From Hevea brasiliensis (lineage: Eukaryota > Streptophyta > Magnoliopsida > Malpighiales > Euphorbiaceae): a stretch of 64,000 nucleotides of DNA. A model generated the notes under the pieces. That model saw only the letters and a program-made list of their open reading frames with translations, was not told the DNA's origin and searched no databases. The number at the start of each line of letters is the position of its first letter. The first letter of the stretch is position 1. Made by a program: the position numbers and the translations under genes. Shown here in pieces: positions 46,338-58,935 of this stretch. The stretch spans positions 70,943,760 through 71,007,759 of the forward strand of contig NC_079499.1 of NCBI RefSeq assembly GCF_030052815.1, given 5' to 3'.

Positions 46338-46978
46338 TGTGACACCCCTTGCCCGTGTACAGTATACCCGAGTAAGTAATGCCACACGGTGTACCGGCAC
46401 ACTCTAATTTTCCTCAATTAATTTATATCATGCTTTTGCATATAATTTATGAAATACAATTTATTTAAGCCATTTATCAAAAGTATTATTCATTTAAGGT
46501 TCCGAAAATTTTAAAGAAAATCCGGTGGAGCACCGGCTAAAAATGGAGAAAACCGTTCTTCGGAACCTATGAAAACACTTCCAAATAATTTTCAAACAAA
46601 CCCAATCTTCAATTCATCAACAAAGTCTCAATATCAAAAACTCAACAATATTTCTCAATTTCAGTTCTCAATAGCCTTTTCATTTCTCAAACATCCATTT
46701 CTCAGGGCTCTCATATATATATAAATAACAATTAAAAGCTCAAATTTCTTCCATACATCACCATAAATCTTTATTATTTACATGAACCTCAAAATACATT
46801 ACATAATCCCAAATACATATGAGAAAATAAAAATTTAATTACAAAATGACAAAATGACACCTAGTGCCCTACCAATGCACTGCAGGTAGTGAGGTGACAC
46901 GGACACTGTGCAGATCTGCAGGATGAACTCACCCAGTCTGCGGTCTACTGGGCTCACGATCGGGATCTCCAGTACCTA

Positions 46979-47016
46979 CGCGTGGCAAAAGCAACGCGCT
47001 AAGCAATAATGCTTAG
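46979..47016 (-). other. paired hairpins in the G 3' LTR
   Basis: CGCGT/ACGCG (46979-46998) is followed by CTAAGCA/TGCTTAG (46999-47016). Confidence 0.6.
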
Positions 47017-48913
47017 TGGTGCAATAATATAATAAAAGAAAATAGCAAGAAAATAAATGTGTATAGAATGTGTATGCTTTCTTTGTTTGGTATTGGTATA
47101 TTCATTATTTCATTAACTTTGTTCACTTTTATTCATTTGGTGCCCCAAGTAACCTACACTAGACGCATCGGATGGATAACGGGTAAACCGCACTGGGTAT
47201 CTAATACCTCGCCGTCACACCATCGATCGCATATGCATCACCCGTGCAAATGCAACTGCTACCAAGTCAGAATAATCTCAGGCACAAGGCCAAGTCTCAA
47301 TGCAAAGTCAGAATGGCTAAAAGCCATGAAATCACAGAATGGCATTTTTGCCATGTGCAGTACTGCTAACTGAACCCTATTGGCATGCCAAACTATCCAA
47401 ACCAATCTTGTTAGGTATACTAGGGCATTTGAAACTTTTAAATTCTTCAATTTGTAAATTTCATGTTTTGGTGTTACTATTCACCTCATTGGTCAACAAA
47501 AATGTTGACTTTTGGATAGAAAATATGTTCATTGACTTTGGCACTCCCAACATACCACATTTGGTGTTTAAAATTTGTTGGCATTAAGTGTTAATACCAT
47601 TTCAAAGTGTAACCCAACACAAACAGAATTTTCAGTTTTGGTGAGTCAACTTCACTGTTCCATTGGACACTGTTACTGTGGGAATTTGAAGAAATGTAAA
47701 ACATGAAAGTTGTTCCTTATTTTGTCTAGTTAAATTTCTTTTTTTGAATCACTCCATTTGGAGTTTTGTAGCTCCAGATATGGTCCAAAAACCACAGCTG
47801 ACCGGATTCCCATTCTGCAGAAAATACCATATCTACAGTAACAGAAACAGTAACTTCCACTACCATTTGGGTTAGGTTCTGGCCATAATTTGGGGTAGGT
47901 TCCTTCATGAAAATTGTTTGTCTATGTCTTAACTTGTTGCTGTAAAAATTTCAGGTCAATTGACCATATCTACAGTGAGTTATGGCCAAATGAACAGTTA
48001 CTGTTCATTTGGTCAATTCTGCAAAACCAGTTGCAGGGTATCCGGATTGCGGCCAAGTTTTGGTCCTCTTGCTTTGGTCTTTTGGGCATGGTTTCTTCAG
48101 AAAAAATGTGCCATTATAAGCCTAGTTTCATGTCCAATTGGCCAAACACCAATTGGACTTACACAGCCCAAGTTATGGCAGTGCAAAGGGACTGAATTTT
48201 TAGTCCCTATGCTGCTGTCCTAGGGCAGCCTGCAACCTCATTTTGGAATCCTATTTTTCAGTCCATTTGTTGGTCAAATTACCTAAAATGGTCACTAATT
48301 GACCATTAAAATGTTCTCTAACAATTTCCTAAGCCAAGTCACATTTTCACCTTTCCAAACCCTAATGTCTAACTAAATTTACTCATAACCTTAATTAACA
48401 TACTTAGTTTAATGTCCATGTATATTAATACCTTAACCATCATTTCTAGCCACTCTAATTTTATTAAAACAATCAACCTCATACTTCCATAGGGCTGCCG
48501 AAAATTTAAGGTACCATAACACATGTAATTTACTTCAATTCCTTAAAATTTCTTAGCTCAAAATGATGTTCTAACTAGGATTTAAAAGAAGGAGAATGAA
48601 ATTGTAGCACTAACCTCAAGTGGCAGAATTTTCCAAGCCCCTAAACTTCACTTTTCTTCCTTTTCTTGGCTGCCAAAAGCTTTGTCTAGGTGTGGGATTA
48701 ATTTTTGATGAAGGGACTTATGGGTTTTAGGGTGAGGAAGCATGGAAATTTAAAGCTTGAAAGAGCTTTCATGGAGGTGGCTATGGGACTAGGGTTTCGG
48801 CTGGTTTCTTTTGGGGAGGATGGCTGCTACAATTTTGGTGAATTTAGTCTTCATTTAGTCTTTTATTTAGTTAGTCAAAGGATGGCTAAATTGTGATTGG
48901 TTGGTAATTATAA

Positions 48914-48934
48914 ATGACATCACCATGATGTCAT
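48914..48934 (-). promoter_or_regulatory. ATGACATCA inverted repeat in the G 3' LTR
   Basis: The same arms and spacing as in A; an ATTGG (CCAAT complement) lies about 20 bases to the left. Confidence 0.42.
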
Positions 48935-49476
48935 AAATAGCCTTTTTCCTCAATTTCTTTTCTTTCCTCCACTACTCATTTTCAATTTAATTTCTAGTAA
49001 TATTTCTTCATATTTTATGTCATATTAATTATTTACTCAACTGGGCAAGTCGGCCAAAAATCACCTCTGAAGGCGAAATGACCAAAATGCCCTCCGTTTG
49101 GCTTAACGGGTCAAAATTGGTTGTACCGATTGAAAAATTTGTCTAGGTATTTTCTTGGCATTCTAATGCCATAGGAACCTCAATGACCCTTCTCTGGAGT
49201 CCCAAAAATTATTTTATAATTTTTCCCCCGGGTCTAGGGCTCCTCGTTGCGAGAACCGCAACTTCCCTTTGGTTACCCATCGCTAGAGCACCGGCTCGTT
49301 TAACTTGGTTGTATTTTATTTCTAAAATTTTTACTAAATTTTTCTTATTAATATTTGAGTTAATTTTGGTTCCTGACTTTAATTTAAATATTTTTCTGGA
49401 CATTCTAGCTGTCCGGACCGACACCGGTCACCGGAACAGTAGGATGTACAGAGTAGTTACCGGGAGGGTGTTACAA

Positions 49477-49488
49477 CTCTTCCCCTCT
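49477..49488 (-). other. polypurine tract of G
   Basis: The minus strand reads AGAGGGGAAGAG beside the 3' LTR, identical to A. Confidence 0.85.
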
Positions 49489-49534
49489 AATTTAAATTTC
49501 GTCCTCGAAATTTACCTTATGCAAACAGTTGAGG

Positions 49535-50242
49535 GAACTGTTACCTCATCGTCTCTTCACTTTCCCAAGTTGCCTCCTCGGTGTTGTGGTGCCTCCAAAG
49601 CACTTTCACCAGTGGAATCTGTTTGTTCCTCAACTCTTTCACTTCCCGAGCCAAGATCCGTAGAGGTTCTTCTTCATATGTCAAATTCGGTTGTATTTCA
49701 ATTTCTTATCTGGAGATGACATGTGAAGAATCTGAGCGGTATCTTCTGAGCATGGATACGTGAAACACATTGTGAATCTTGTCCAGCTCTGGTGGTAAAG
49801 CTAGCCTATAGGCCACTGGACCCACACGTTCAATGACTTCATATGGGCCAATGAACCTAGGGCTCAACTTACCTTTTCTTCCAAACCTCAACACTTTCTT
49901 CCATGGTGACACCTTGAGGAACACTTTGTCGCCAACCACATATTCTATTTCTTTCCTCTTCAGGTCGGCATAAGATTTCTGCATGCGAGGCAACCTTTAA
50001 GTTGGCTTTGATTGATTTCACCTTCTCCTCGGCTGTTTCACAGTGCAGCCCTACCGATTTGTCTTCGCCCAATTCAGTCCAAAGACTGCTGGAGTTCTAC
50101 ATTTTCTCCCATACAGTGCTACATACGGGGCCATTTGGATACTAGCTTGGTAGCTATTGTTGTATGCAAATTACGCGATGGGAGGTATCTATCGACTTCC
50201 CTCAAACTCAATGACACAACTCCTCAGCATATCCTCAAGGAC
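49535..50242 (-). pseudogene. pol: pol exon 2 of G: integrase C-terminus and chromodomain-like tail
   Basis: Begins GTCCTTGAGGATATG (VLEDM) after the intron. Around 49980-50200 indels at CAG/CTG-like motifs break the frame relative to A 3060-3260. Clean frame resumes with [40 protein letters not shown] and [16 protein letters not shown] follows near 49706, then LRNKQIPLVKVLW and EEATWE. The GPYE block and the LRNK...EATWE tail are typical of chromovirus integrases, where the tail directs integration into heterochromatin. Confidence 0.82.
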
Positions 50243-50317
50243 CTGACAAGTATTTCACGTTATTGTTATCATTTCAATTCAATATTCGCATCAATTTCAT
50301 TGGTTTCAATTATTTAC
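50243..50317 (-). other. putative 75-nt intron in the integrase of G
   Basis: The minus strand gives donor CAG|GTAAATAATTG and acceptor ATACTTGTCAG|GTC. It is phase 0, AT-rich, with an in-frame TGA that ends the 863-codon upstream ORF at VIQVNN. It matches the intron of A in place and borders but not in exact sequence. Confidence 0.78.
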
Positions 50318-52960
50318 CTGGATTACTCTTTCAGATTGCCCATCCGTCTGAGGATGGAAAGCTGTGCTGAAATGGAGTTGTGTACCCAAGGATTCATGCA
50401 ACTTCTTCCAAAATCTCGATGTAAACCTTGGGTCTCGATCAGATATGATGGAAAGTGGAATTCCATGTAGTCTAACTATCTCACTGATATACAATTCTGC
50501 TAACTTCTCCAGTGAGTAGTCAGTCCTAACTGGCAGAAAGTGTGCTGACTTGGTCAATCTATCCACTATTACCCATGCTGCATCATGTTTCTTCCGGGTG
50601 AGAGGTAGACCACTTACAAAATCCATGGTGACCCGATCCCATTTCCATTCAGGTATGCGTATAGGCTGTAGCAAACCCGATGGAACTTGATGTTCTGCCT
50701 TGACTTGCTGACATGTCAAGCATTTAGTCACATAGTCAGCTATGTCTTTCTTCATACCAGGCCACCAATACTGAAGCTTCAGGTCATGATACATCTTTGT
50801 ACTTCCTGGGTGCATAGCATATACACTAGTGTGTGCCTCTTTCAGAATACTGGCCTTCAATTCCCCATCATCTGGTACACACAGTCTTCCTTTGTAGTAC
50901 AGGCACCCATCTGCTTTCACCCCATAATCAGTTACTTTTCCCTCTGAGATCTTGCTCATAATGGCCATTAACTTTTCATCTGCCTTTTGCCCATCTAAAA
51001 TCTGCTGTAGCAGGTTTGGCCTCACTTGCAACTCAGCCAAAATAGCTCCATCTCGAATCAAAGATAGACGGGCATTCAATGATCTCAAAGCTGTGATAGA
51101 CTTTCTGCTCAAAGCATCAGCAACTACATTTGCCTTCCCAGGATGATAGTCAATCACACAATCATAGTCCTTCAGGAACTCAATCCATCGCCTCTGTCTA
51201 AGGTTGAGCTCCCTCTGAGTTGGCAAATATTTTAGACTCTTGTGGTCTGTGTAAATGTAGCACTTTTCACCATACAAGTAATGCCTCCATATCTTCAGTG
51301 CGAAGATAATTGCTGCAAGCTCTAGGTCATGGGTAGGGTAGTTCTGTTCATGTGGCCTTAACTGCCTGGAAGCATAGGCGACCACCTTTCCCTCTTGCAT
51401 CAATACACACCCTAACCCATTATGAGAGGCATCACTATAGACCACAAAGTCCTTTCCCGACACTGGCTGTGTTAATACTGGTGCCTCTGTCAACATAGCT
51501 TTCATCTTCTCAAAACTGGTCTGACACTTGTCATTCCAGTCAAATCTGGCATTCTTGTGTAACAACTTGGTCATTGGAGCAGCTATTAGGGAAAATCCCT
51601 TCACAAATCTTCTGTAATACCCAGCTAGCCCCAAGAAGCTTCTGACCTCAGTTGTATTCTTAGGAGGCTTCCATTCCATCACTGCTTCTATTTTCTTGGG
51701 ATCCACCCTAATCCCATAAGCTGACACTATGTGTCCAAGGAATGCTATCTCATTCTGCCAAAAGTCACACTTGGACAACTTAGCATACAGCTTCTTTTCT
51801 CTCAGGGTTTGCAGAACAATCCTCAAATGCTCATCATGTTCTTCACTGGTCTTGGAATACACCAAAATATCGTCAATAAAGACCACTACGAACTGATCTA
51901 GGTATGGATGAAAGATACGGTTCATAAGGTCCATAAATGCCGCTGGTGCATTTGTTAGGCCAAAGGGCATCACTAGGAACTCATAATGCCCATACCGGGT
52001 CCTGAATGCAGTCTTTGGCACATCTGCATCCTTCACTCTCAACTGATGATATCCTGATCTGAGGTCAATCTTAGAAAATACTCCTGCCCCCTTTAACTGA
52101 TCAAACAGATCATCAATTCTAGGCAACAGATATTTGTTCTTCACTGTCACTTTATTCAACTGCCGGTAATCAATGCATAGCCTCAAAGTCCCATCCTTCT
52201 TCTTCACAAACAGCACTGGAGCTCCCCATGGTGACACACTGGGGCGTATGAACCCCTTATCAAGCAACTCTTGCAACTGAGTTTTCAACTCCCTCAATTC
52301 AGTAGGTGCCATCCTATAAGGAGCAATGGAAATGGGTGCTGTACCTGGCAGTGTCTCAATAGCAAATTCGACTTCCCTTTCTGGTGGCAAACCAGGCAAC
52401 TCTTCAGGAAATACCTCTGGGAAGTCTCTCACTGTGGGTATGTCACTCAGGTTTGGCTTAGCCTGCCTAGTATCCACCACATGTGCTAGGTAGGCTTCAC
52501 AGCCTTTTCTCATCATTCTTCTTGCAACTGTGGCTGAGATGACATTGGACAAGAAATCTGTCCTTTCCCCCACAACTGTGATTTCATTACCCTCTGGAGT
52601 TTTCAGAGAAATCCTCTTCAATTTGCAATCAACTATTGCCTGATGACGTGACAACCAATCCATTCCCAAAATCACGTCAAACTCGTGGAAGGGCAACTCA
52701 ATCAGGTCTGCCAAGAATTCATACCCTTGAATCCGTAACAGGCAACCTTTGTATACTTTGTTCACTACCACACTGTGGCCCAATGGATTAGTGACCAGAA
52801 TGTCTTGGTCACTCTCCCCTACTAGTATCCCCCTTTCTACGGGTAGGTTGATGCAAATATAGGAATGAGTGGATCCTGGATCCACCAATGCATGCACAGG
52901 AGTATTGTAGAGGGAGAACGTACCCCTAATGACGTCCGGGGCATCTTGCTCCTCCTGAGC
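50318..52960 (-). CDS. pol: pol exon 1 of G: protease, RT, RNase H, integrase core
   Basis: An open frame through protease, RT, RNase H and the integrase core. Counting from the MHALVDP methionine at 52897: protease DPGSTHSY (catalytic Asp at residue 6), [13 protein letters not shown] (about 238-248), FIDD (340-343) and [12 protein letters not shown]. RNase H has [26 protein letters not shown] and [10 protein letters not shown]. The integrase zinc domain is [11 protein letters not shown]...CLTCQQVK, and the core triad lies in [15 protein letters not shown] and [10 protein letters not shown] (Glu near 856). The intron begins after Gln 860. Gag is in another frame because of a seven-base deletion near 52988 relative to A, so the true product was Gag-Pol. 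Catalytic residues are all present; the copy is disabled by gag and exon 2 damage. Confidence 0.92.
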
Positions 52961-52961
52961 T

Positions 52962-54192
52962 CTCAGGGCATAATTTCTGGCAGGTGGTCTGGCCTCTCTG
53001 CTGGCTCAGATGCAGGCCTCTGAGATGGTCCCACAACTTCGGATTTACCAGACCTTCTACCCCTTGGTGGTGCAGGAGCAGGTATGTCTGCTTGTGTTGG
53101 AGCAGCTGTAGTAGTTCTACGTGGACAGTTCTTCAACTGATGCTCTGTTGACCCACACCTCAAGTAGGCACCAGTTACTCTCCAACACTCCCCCTTGTGC
53201 CATTTAAGGTAGTGTGGACATGCAGAAGATGTTGGGGCTGGTCCCCTGAACCCCATCCCTGGAGAGCTGCCCACTGATGGTGTGGACTGACCTCTCCTAG
53301 GGGTGAACTGTGGCCTGGGCCCCTGAGACTGACCCTGACCATGTGGCTGAGCTGAACTCTATGCAGGAGGACCCTTGAACTTCTTCCCAAATGCAGGAGC
53401 TGAGCTAGACTGACCCGGGCCCCTCTTCTGCTGTCTATCCCTTCTGGTCTGCTCACTGATTCTCACTTTTTCCACCTTTATTGCAGCTTCCACTAACTTG
53501 GTAAATTCTGTGATTCCCAAGGCAGTGAGCTGGATCTTGATGTTGTCATTTAGTCCCTCTTCAAATCTCTTGCACCTTTCAGCTTCATTAGGGACTATCT
53601 CCCTTCCATAGCGGCTTAATCGGACGAATTCTTTCTCATACTCAGCCACTGACAACTGTCTCTGCCTCAGGTTAATAAACTCTCTTTTTCTCTCTTCCAG
53701 GTATACAGTACCCACATACTTCTTCTTGAATTCGGAGAGGAAAAAGTCCCAAGTTATAGCTTTTGGCTGCACTTCACTGGACACAGTGTCCCACCATTCA
53801 TAGGCATCGTCTTGTAACAAGGATACAGCAGCTTCTAAGTTCTGCTCTAGGGTACAGTGAAGTTGTTTTAAGACTCTGCCTGTTCTGTTCAACCAATTCT
53901 CGGCTGCCACTGAGTCATCTTCTCTCTTGCCATAGAAATCCACCGCCCCAAACTTTCTTAGCCTTTCCAAGTGTGATTTCTGCTGTGGAGCTGGTGGTGG
54001 TGGTGGTGCTGGCATTACCTCGGCCATTTGTCTAAAGAAGTCGGCCATTTGTTGGAACATGGCCTGTGGGGGCTGAGCAGGCTCTGCCTAAGCTGGCGGA
54101 GTAGGTTCTCCCCTACCCCCAGTCTCAGCTACTACCGGTGGAGCATGACTCTCCACTTCCTCCTCAACTGCCCTCTGAGATGAAGGGTCCAT
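52962..54192 (-). pseudogene. gag: gag of G
   Basis: ATG at 54192 (MDPSSQRAVEEEVESH). A TAG at 54088-54090 interrupts the Ala/Pro-rich N-terminus. The core is open (FGAVDFYGKREDDS, DDAYEWWDTVSSEV, INLRQRQLSVAEYEKEF, EGLNDNIKIQL). A second TAG at 53359-53361 follows GKKFKGPPA. In the same frame the knuckle reads YLRCGSTEHQLKNC, so the first Cys seen in A is Tyr here. Frame is lost near 52988 by the seven-base deletion. Confidence 0.88.
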
Positions 54193-54302
54193 ATCCTATT
54201 CAAAATAACAAAAACAAACAGATTTGCATTAGTGTCACCTTGACTCTTACAAATGCAATGCATGGTATGGACTCAATCTAGGACCAGAAACGCCTAAACC
54301 GT

Positions 54303-54314
54303 GCCCTGATACCA
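54303..54314 (-). other. primer binding site of G
   Basis: The minus strand reads TGGTATCAGGGC, one mismatch from the initiator tRNA-Met complement, five bases from the 5' LTR. Confidence 0.88.
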
Positions 54315-54960
54315 CTAAATGTGACACCCCTTGCCCTTGTACAGTATACCCGAGTAAGTAATGCCACACGGTGTACCGGCACACTCTAATTTTCCTCAAT
54401 TAATTTATATCATGCTTTTGCATATAATTTATGAAATACAATTTATTTAAGCCGTTTATCAAAAGTATTATTCATTTAAGGTTCCGAAAATTTTAAAGAA
54501 AATCCGGCGGAGCACCGGCTAAAAATGGAGAAAACCGTTCTTCGGAACCTGTGAAAACACTTCCAAATAATTTTCAAACAAACCCAATCTTCAATTCATC
54601 AACAAAGTCTCAATATCAAAAACTCAACAATATTTCTCAATTTCAGTTCTCAATAGCCTTTTCATTTCTCAAACATCCATTTCTCAGGGTTCTCATATAT
54701 ATATAAATAACAATTAAAAGCTCAAATTACTTCCATACATCACCATAAATCTTTATTATTTACATGAACCTCAAAATACATTACATAATCCCAAATACAT
54801 ATGAGAAAATAAAAATTTAATTACAAAATGACAAAATGACACCTAGTGCCCTACCAATGCACTGCAGGTAGTGAGGTGACACGGACACTGTGCAGATCTG
54901 CAGGATGAACTCACCCAGTCTGCGGTCTACTGGGCTCACGATCGGGATCTCCAGTACCTA

Positions 54961-54998
54961 CGCGTGGCAAAAGCAACGCGCTAAGCAATAATGCTTAG
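54961..54998 (-). other. paired hairpins in the G 5' LTR
   Basis: CGCGT/ACGCG (54961-54980) and CTAAGCA/TGCTTAG (54981-54998). Confidence 0.6.
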
Positions 54999-56898
54999 TG
55001 GTGCAAAAATATAATAAAAGAAAATAGCAAGAAAATAAATGTGTATAGAATGTGTATGCTTTCTTTGTTTGGTATTGGTATATTCATTATTTCATTAACT
55101 TTGTTCACTTTTATTCATTTGGTTGCCCCAAGTAACCTACACTAGACGACTGGACTGGATAACGGGTAAACTGGCACTGGGTATCTAATACCTCGGGCCG
55201 TCACACCATCGGTCGCATATGCATCACCCGGTGTGCAACAGAACATCTACCAAGCTGTAAATAATCTCAGGCACAAGGCCAAGTCTCAATGCAAAGTCAG
55301 AATGGCTAAAAGCCATGAAATCACAGAATGACATTTTTGCCATGTGCAGTACTGCTAACTGAACCCTATTGGCATGCCAAACTATCCAAACCAATCTTGT
55401 TAGGTATACTAGGGCATTTGAAACTTTTAAATTCTTCAATTTGTAAATTTCATGTTTTGGTGTTACTATTCACCTCATTGGTCAACAAAAATGTTGACTT
55501 TTGGATAGAAAATATGTTCATTGACTTTGGCACTCCCAACATACCACATTTGGTGTTTAAAATTTGTTGGCATTAAGTGTTAATACCATTTCAAAGTGTA
55601 ACCCAACACAAACATAATTTTCAGTTTTGGTGAGTCAACTTCACTGTTCCATTGGACACTGTTACTGTGGGAATTTGAAGAAATGTAAAACATGAAAGTT
55701 GTTCCTTATTTTGTCTAGTTGAATTTCCTTTTTTGAATCACTCCATTTGGAGTTTTGTAGCTCTAGATATGGTCCAAAAACCACAGCTGGCCGGATTCCC
55801 ATTCTGCAGAAAATACCATATCTACAGTAACATGAACAGTAACTTCCACTACCATTTGGGTTAGGTTCTGGCCATAATTTGGGGTAGGTTCCTTCATGAT
55901 TGTTTGTCTATGTCTTAACTTGTTGCTGTAAAAATTTCAGGTCAATTGACCATATCTACAGTGAGTTATGGCCAAATGAGCGATTCTTGTTCATTTGGTC
56001 AATTCTGCAGAACCAGTTGCAGGGTATCCGGATTGGGGCCAAGTTTTGGTCCTCTTGCTTTGGTCTTTTGGGCATGGTTTCTCCAGCAAAAATGTGCCAT
56101 TATAAGCCTAGTTTCATGTCCAATTGGCTAAACACCAATTGGACTAACACAGCCCAAGTTATGGCAGTGCAAAGGGACTGAATTTTCAGTCCCTATCTTT
56201 CTTGTCCTAGGGCACTGCAACCTCATTTTGGAATCCTATTTTTCAGTCCATTTGTTGGTCAAATTACCTAAAATGGTCACTAATTGACCATTAAAATGTT
56301 CTCTAACAATTTCCTAAGCCAAGTCACATTTTCACCTTTCCAAACCCTAATGTCCAACTAAATTTACTCATAACCTTAATTAACATACTTAGTTTAATGT
56401 CCATGTATATTAATACCTTAACCATCATTTCTAGCCACTCTAATTTTATTAAAACAATCAACCTCATACTTCCATAGGGCTGCCGAAAATTTAAGGTACC
56501 ATAACACATGTAATTTACTTCAATTCCTTAAAATTTCTTAGCTCAAAATGATGTTCTAACTAGGATTTAAAAGAAGGAGAATGAAATTGTAGCACTAACC
56601 TGAAGTGGCAGAATTTTCCAAGCCCCTAAACTTCACTTTTCTTCCTTTTCTTGGCTGCCAAAAGCTTTGTCTAGGTGTGGGATTAATTTTTGATGAAGGG
56701 ACTAATGGGTTTTAGGGTGAGGAAGCATGGAAATTTAAAGCTTGAAAGAGCTTTCATGGAGGTGGCTATGGGACTAGGGTTTCGGCTGGTTTCTTTTGGG
56801 GAGGATGGCTGCTGCAATTTTGGTGAATTTAGTCTTCATTTAGTCTTTTATTTAGTTAGTCAAAGGATGGCTAAATTGTGATTGGTTGATAATTATAA

Positions 56899-56919
56899 AT
56901 GACATCACCATGATGTCAT
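56899..56919 (-). promoter_or_regulatory. ATGACATCA inverted repeat in the G 5' LTR
   Basis: Identical arms and spacing to the other A/G LTRs, with ATTGG to the left at 56882-56886. Confidence 0.42.
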
Positions 56920-57465
56920 AAATAGCCTTTTTCCTCAATTTCTTTTCTTTCCTCCACTACTCATTTTCAATTTAATTTCTAGTAATATTTCTTCATATTT
57001 TATGTCATATTAATTATTTACTCAACTGGGCAAGTCGGCCAAAAATCACCTCTGAAGGCGAAATGACCAAAATGCCCTCCGTTTGGCTTAACGGGTCAAA
57101 ATTGGCTGTACCGATTGAAAAATTTTTCTAGGTATTTTCTTGGCATTCTAATGCCATAGGAACCTCAATGACCCTTCTCTGGAGTCCCAAAAATTATTTT
57201 ATAATTTTTCCCCCGGGTCTAGGGCTCCTCGTTGCGAGAACCGCAACTTCCCTCTGGTTACCCATCGCTAGGGCACCGGCTCGTTTAACTTGGTTGTATT
57301 TTATTTCTAAAATTTTTACTAAATTTTTCTTATTAATATTTGAGTTAATTTTGGTTCCTGACTTTAATTTAAATATTTTTCCGGACATTCTAGCTGTCCG
57401 GACCGACACCGGTCACCGGAACAGTAGGATGTACGGAGTAGTTACCGAGAGGGTGTTACAGGCAG

Positions 57466-57552
57466 AATAGAAACTTCTAGTTGTTCAACGATCAGACCTT
57501 GGTGGCCTCTGCCCTGAAGAACCGCCTCTATCAGATCCATAACCACTAGGCT
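57466..57552 (-). pseudogene. gag: gag fragment of D between G and H
   Basis: The minus strand encodes GYGSDRGGSSGQRPPRSDR, a stop, then TTRSFYSA, the Gly/Arg-rich linker that precedes the zinc clusters. It joins the sequence at 46337 once G and one target copy are removed. Confidence 0.65.
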
Positions 57553-58191
57553 TGTAACTTCCCTAACTCGACTACAGTGTAGCCGAGCAAGGCATGCTAC
57601 ATTCGGTGCCAGAGCACCCTATCTTATCTTACTTTATTATTTTAGTAATTTTGAATTTATTTAATTTAATATCTATTATTTCTCTATGGAGAAACCAGTG
57701 GAGTTTCCCCTATTTTATTATCAGTTGACGTATTTTTATTCACCTTCTTGAAATTTTCAATAATATTTTAGAATAAAAATCTCATCAATTATTTTCATAA
57801 CCATCTCATAATTCACATCTCATTCATATATCTCAATTTCATATTCATTTCCATGTATTTCCATTCATGCACAATTTATATATATAAATTCTCAAGTTTC
57901 ATTAATTTACATGATTTACAGACTAATTACATAAATTCATAATTTACATGATCTACAAATTAATTATGGTTCCATAATCTATATTTCAACATACAATTCA
58001 TAGTTTACATTACAAATAATAACTAATTATAATGTACAAAATATATAATTTAATCTATATGGGCCCTCTCTAAATGCTTTGCTGAGGAGGTGACAACCTT
58101 GAATACATTGCAGATAAGAACTCCAAAATCTCTGTTTGGGATTCGCTGGGCTTTAACTTCAGTACCTGAGCGAGGAAACAAATTCATCGCG

Positions 58192-58209
58192 CTAAGCATT
58201 ACTGCTTAG
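58192..58209 (-). other. LTR hairpin of H
   Basis: CTAAGCA and TGCTTAG with a four-base loop TTAC, followed by TGGTGCA on the plus strand. Confidence 0.55.
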
Positions 58210-58863
58210 TGGTGCAATAATACAACAAGAAATAATGTATACAAATAAAAAATAATTGGAGCATATTTTCTATACTCAAGAATTTTATTGGGTTCATATG
58301 AGATTTGCAATATAGTACATTTTTTTTGTCATTTATGTAGCACATTTTTTTTTGTCATTTATGTTGCTCTCTAGAATCACTTCTTTCATAAGTTTACAAT
58401 AATCATTTATATAATGTACAAATAAATTTAAAATTTATACTTATACTTATATTCTTATGAAAATCACATTTGTAATATTATTTAATTTATAATTCTTCTA
58501 CTAGTCTTTTTATCACTTCCTTGATACTTTCTAAATTGTTTACAATCATTTCGTAATATTTAAAATTTTTTAGAACTAATTTAATTTATTTCAGATCATT
58601 CTAAGGAACAAATTTTTGGAGTTAATCTAATTTATTTCGGAACTTCTTCTCATTTATTTACTTTTTAGTATTTTTAATTGCTAATATTTATACTTATTTT
58701 AATAAATTAGACTGCCCAAGTAACCTACGACAGGCTGACTAAACTGGATAATGGGTCGTTGGCACTGGACATCGCGGTGCCTCGGGCCGTCATACCATGG
58801 GACGCAGAACGTCAACCACGTATGCAGTCAGTATGGCTAAAAAGCCATGATAACACATAATGG

Positions 58864-58935
58864 GGCATAAAAGCCATGAATATTGGCATAAAGCCATGAA
58901 TGCAGGCATAAAGCCATGAATACAGGCATAAAGCC
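58864..58935. repeat. tandem 20-bp repeat GGCATAAAGCC..., about 3.5 copies
   Basis: The unit GGCATAAAGCCATGAATNCA repeats in direct order. Each unit contains GGC...GCC, a short inverted repeat. Related GGCTTTATGCC copies are in LTR C near 19880-19960. Confidence 0.75.

Larger units (their letters stand above)
46338..49475 (-). repeat. 3' LTR of G
   Basis: Bounded by TGTGACACC and GTGTTACA. Double hairpins lie at 46979-47016 and the ATGACATCA inverted repeat at 48914-48934. 47160-47280 differs from the 5' LTR by clustered ACTG/CTGG-type scrambles. No gene is present. Confidence 0.93.
54320..57460 (-). repeat. 5' LTR of G
   Basis: Bounded by TGTGACACC and GGTGTTACA. Hairpins lie at 54961-54998 and the inverted repeat at 56899-56919. 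A scrambled stretch at 55978-55990 reads gagcgattcttgttc where the 3' LTR has gaacagttactgttc. No gene is present. Confidence 0.94.
46333..57465 (-). mobile_element. complete Ty3/gypsy retrotransposon G (target duplication GGCAG)
   Basis: The element proper is 46338-57460 (11123 bp). Exact GGCAG duplications lie at 46333-46337 and 57461-57465. It has a 3' LTR of 3138 bp, interior 49476-54319 and a 5' LTR of 3141 bp. The LTRs are nearly identical, so insertion is recent. It has the least damaged pol in the window. It inserted into the gag remnant of D. Confidence 0.95.

Noticed and set aside
46164..46400. 78-codon ORF spanning the D gag/G LTR junction
   Set aside because: It crosses a transposon boundary and is out of frame with the zinc knuckle.
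58864..58935. Possible CRISPR-like repeat array
   Set aside because: Units are contiguous with no spacers, inside a plant LTR.
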